From NCBI GenBank assembly GCA_019234175.1, contig JAFALP010000432.1:1-6335 (forward strand): a stretch of 6,335 bases of DNA, written 5' to 3'. Shown here one piece after another: positions 5,914 to 6,335 of this stretch (the stretch's first letter is position 1; each line of letters starts with the position of its first letter). The translations under genes were made by a program, and so were the position numbers. Below the pieces are notes generated by a model. It saw nothing but the letters and a program-made list of their open reading frames with translations, was not told the DNA's origin and did no database searches. This DNA comes from Actinomycetota bacterium (GTDB taxonomy: Bacteria; Actinomycetota; Thermoleophilia; Gaiellales; Gaiellaceae).

Positions 5914-6335
5914 ATGCGAAAGATGCCGAACGTCGTCTCGGGAATGGGGGCGTTGAGCGACGCCGAGAGCCCGAGCGCGAGCACGCGCCGCGTGTCGAGC
6001 GGGTCGATGATCCCGTCGTCCCACAGCCGCGCGGTCGAGTAGTACGGGTTGCCCTCCTCCTCGTACTTCGCGCGGATCGCGTCCTCGTCCACGTCGCCGA
6101 CCATGGAGAGGACGGTCGCCGCCTGCTCGCCGCCCATGACGGAGATGCGCGCGTTCGGCCACATCCACAGCTGCCGCGGCTCGTACGCGCGGCCGCACAT
6201 GGCGTAGTTGCCGGCGCCGAAGGAGCCGCCGGTGACGACGGTGAACTTCGGCACGCGTGCATTCGCGACCGCCATGACGAGCTTCGCGCCGTCGCGCGCG
6301 ATCCCGCCCGCCTCGTACTCCTTGCCGACCATGAA
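5910..6335 (-). CDS. liuB: Acyl-CoA (methylcrotonyl-CoA) carboxylase carboxyltransferase subunit, C-terminal part
   Basis: This is the last 141 residues of a biotin-dependent carboxyltransferase; the 5' part lies beyond the right edge. The fragment begins [18 protein letters not shown] and contains [57 protein letters not shown] and a terminal FGIFRM, all typical of the beta subunit of methylcrotonyl-CoA carboxylase (LiuB/MCCB) and its actinobacterial AccD1 relatives. The enzyme transfers CO2 from carboxybiotin to 3-methylcrotonyl-CoA, producing the substrate of the LiuC-like hydratase encoded further left. Between EQAATVL and [14 protein letters not shown] there are only about 19 residues where I expect around 40, so a surface insertion is missing without loss of the flanking motifs. 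The biotin-carrying alpha subunit is not in the window. The final ATG-TGA overlaps the GTG of the 74-residue gene. Substrate specificity is inferred from motif similarity. Confidence 0.9.
   Translation of the reverse strand, partial: FMVGKEYEAGGIARDGAKLVMAVANARVPKFTVVTGGSFGAGNYAMCGRAYEPRQLWMWPNARISVMGGEQAATVLSMVGDVDEDAIRAKYEEEGNPYYSTARLWDDGIIDPLDTRRVLALGLSASLNAPIPETTFGIFRM

Noticed and set aside
5693..6262. N-terminal extension of the glycosyltransferase frame
   Set aside because: The extension is Ser/Arg-rich and overlaps two real genes in other frames; GTG 5692 with its GTGA overlap is far better supported.

Overview
The window is GC-rich, almost entirely coding bacterial DNA with GTG starts, very short intergenic gaps and chains of 4-base start/stop overlaps. 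The gene content (a permuted-looking SpoIID/LytB wall protein, a GT87-type membrane glycosyltransferase, an MCC-type carboxyltransferase, a bacterial LiuC-type crotonase, and a predicted leaderless MarR gene) fits a high-GC actinobacterium. Thermoleophilia/Gaiellales-like is my best guess, but that placement is inference only. No RNA gene, mobile element, CRISPR array or phage feature is visible.

Layout. Bases 1-2101 (+ strand): the C-terminal part of a SpoIID/LytB-domain protein that runs off the left edge, followed after 10 bases by a compact aldo/keto reductase. Bases 2109-3693 (- strand): a Cys-rich putative lipoprotein, a LiuC-like enoyl-CoA hydratase joined to it by an ATGA overlap, then a MarR regulator 44 bases further on with its own promoter/operator. 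Bases 3716-4543 (+ strand): a DapA/NanA-superfamily class I aldolase, divergent from the lipoprotein (22-base gap) and convergent with the next gene, whose 3' end it overlaps by 72 bases. Bases 4472-6335 (- strand): the C-terminus of a methylcrotonyl-CoA carboxylase-type carboxyltransferase (off the right edge), a 74-residue protein of unknown function, and a GT87-like polytopic glycosyltransferase, joined by two successive GTGA overlaps.

Functional reading. The carboxyltransferase and the crotonase would be consecutive steps of leucine/isovalerate degradation (methylcrotonyl-CoA to methylglutaconyl-CoA to HMG-CoA). Here they lie in separate same-strand blocks with four unrelated-looking genes between them, one of which is inverted. 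The SpoIID protein, the lipoprotein and the glycosyltransferase point to the cell envelope.

The most distinctive non-coding signal is in the 44-base gap before marR. It holds a 31-base symmetric array of four GTCAA/TTGAC half-sites whose centre lies on a good -35 box, and a perfect 12-base palindrome covering the -10. The -10 lies so close to the ATG that the mRNA is predicted to be leaderless. No stretch over 300 bases lacks a gene. I see no clear new multi-gene system; the 74-residue protein and the Cys-rich lipoprotein are the least understood parts.
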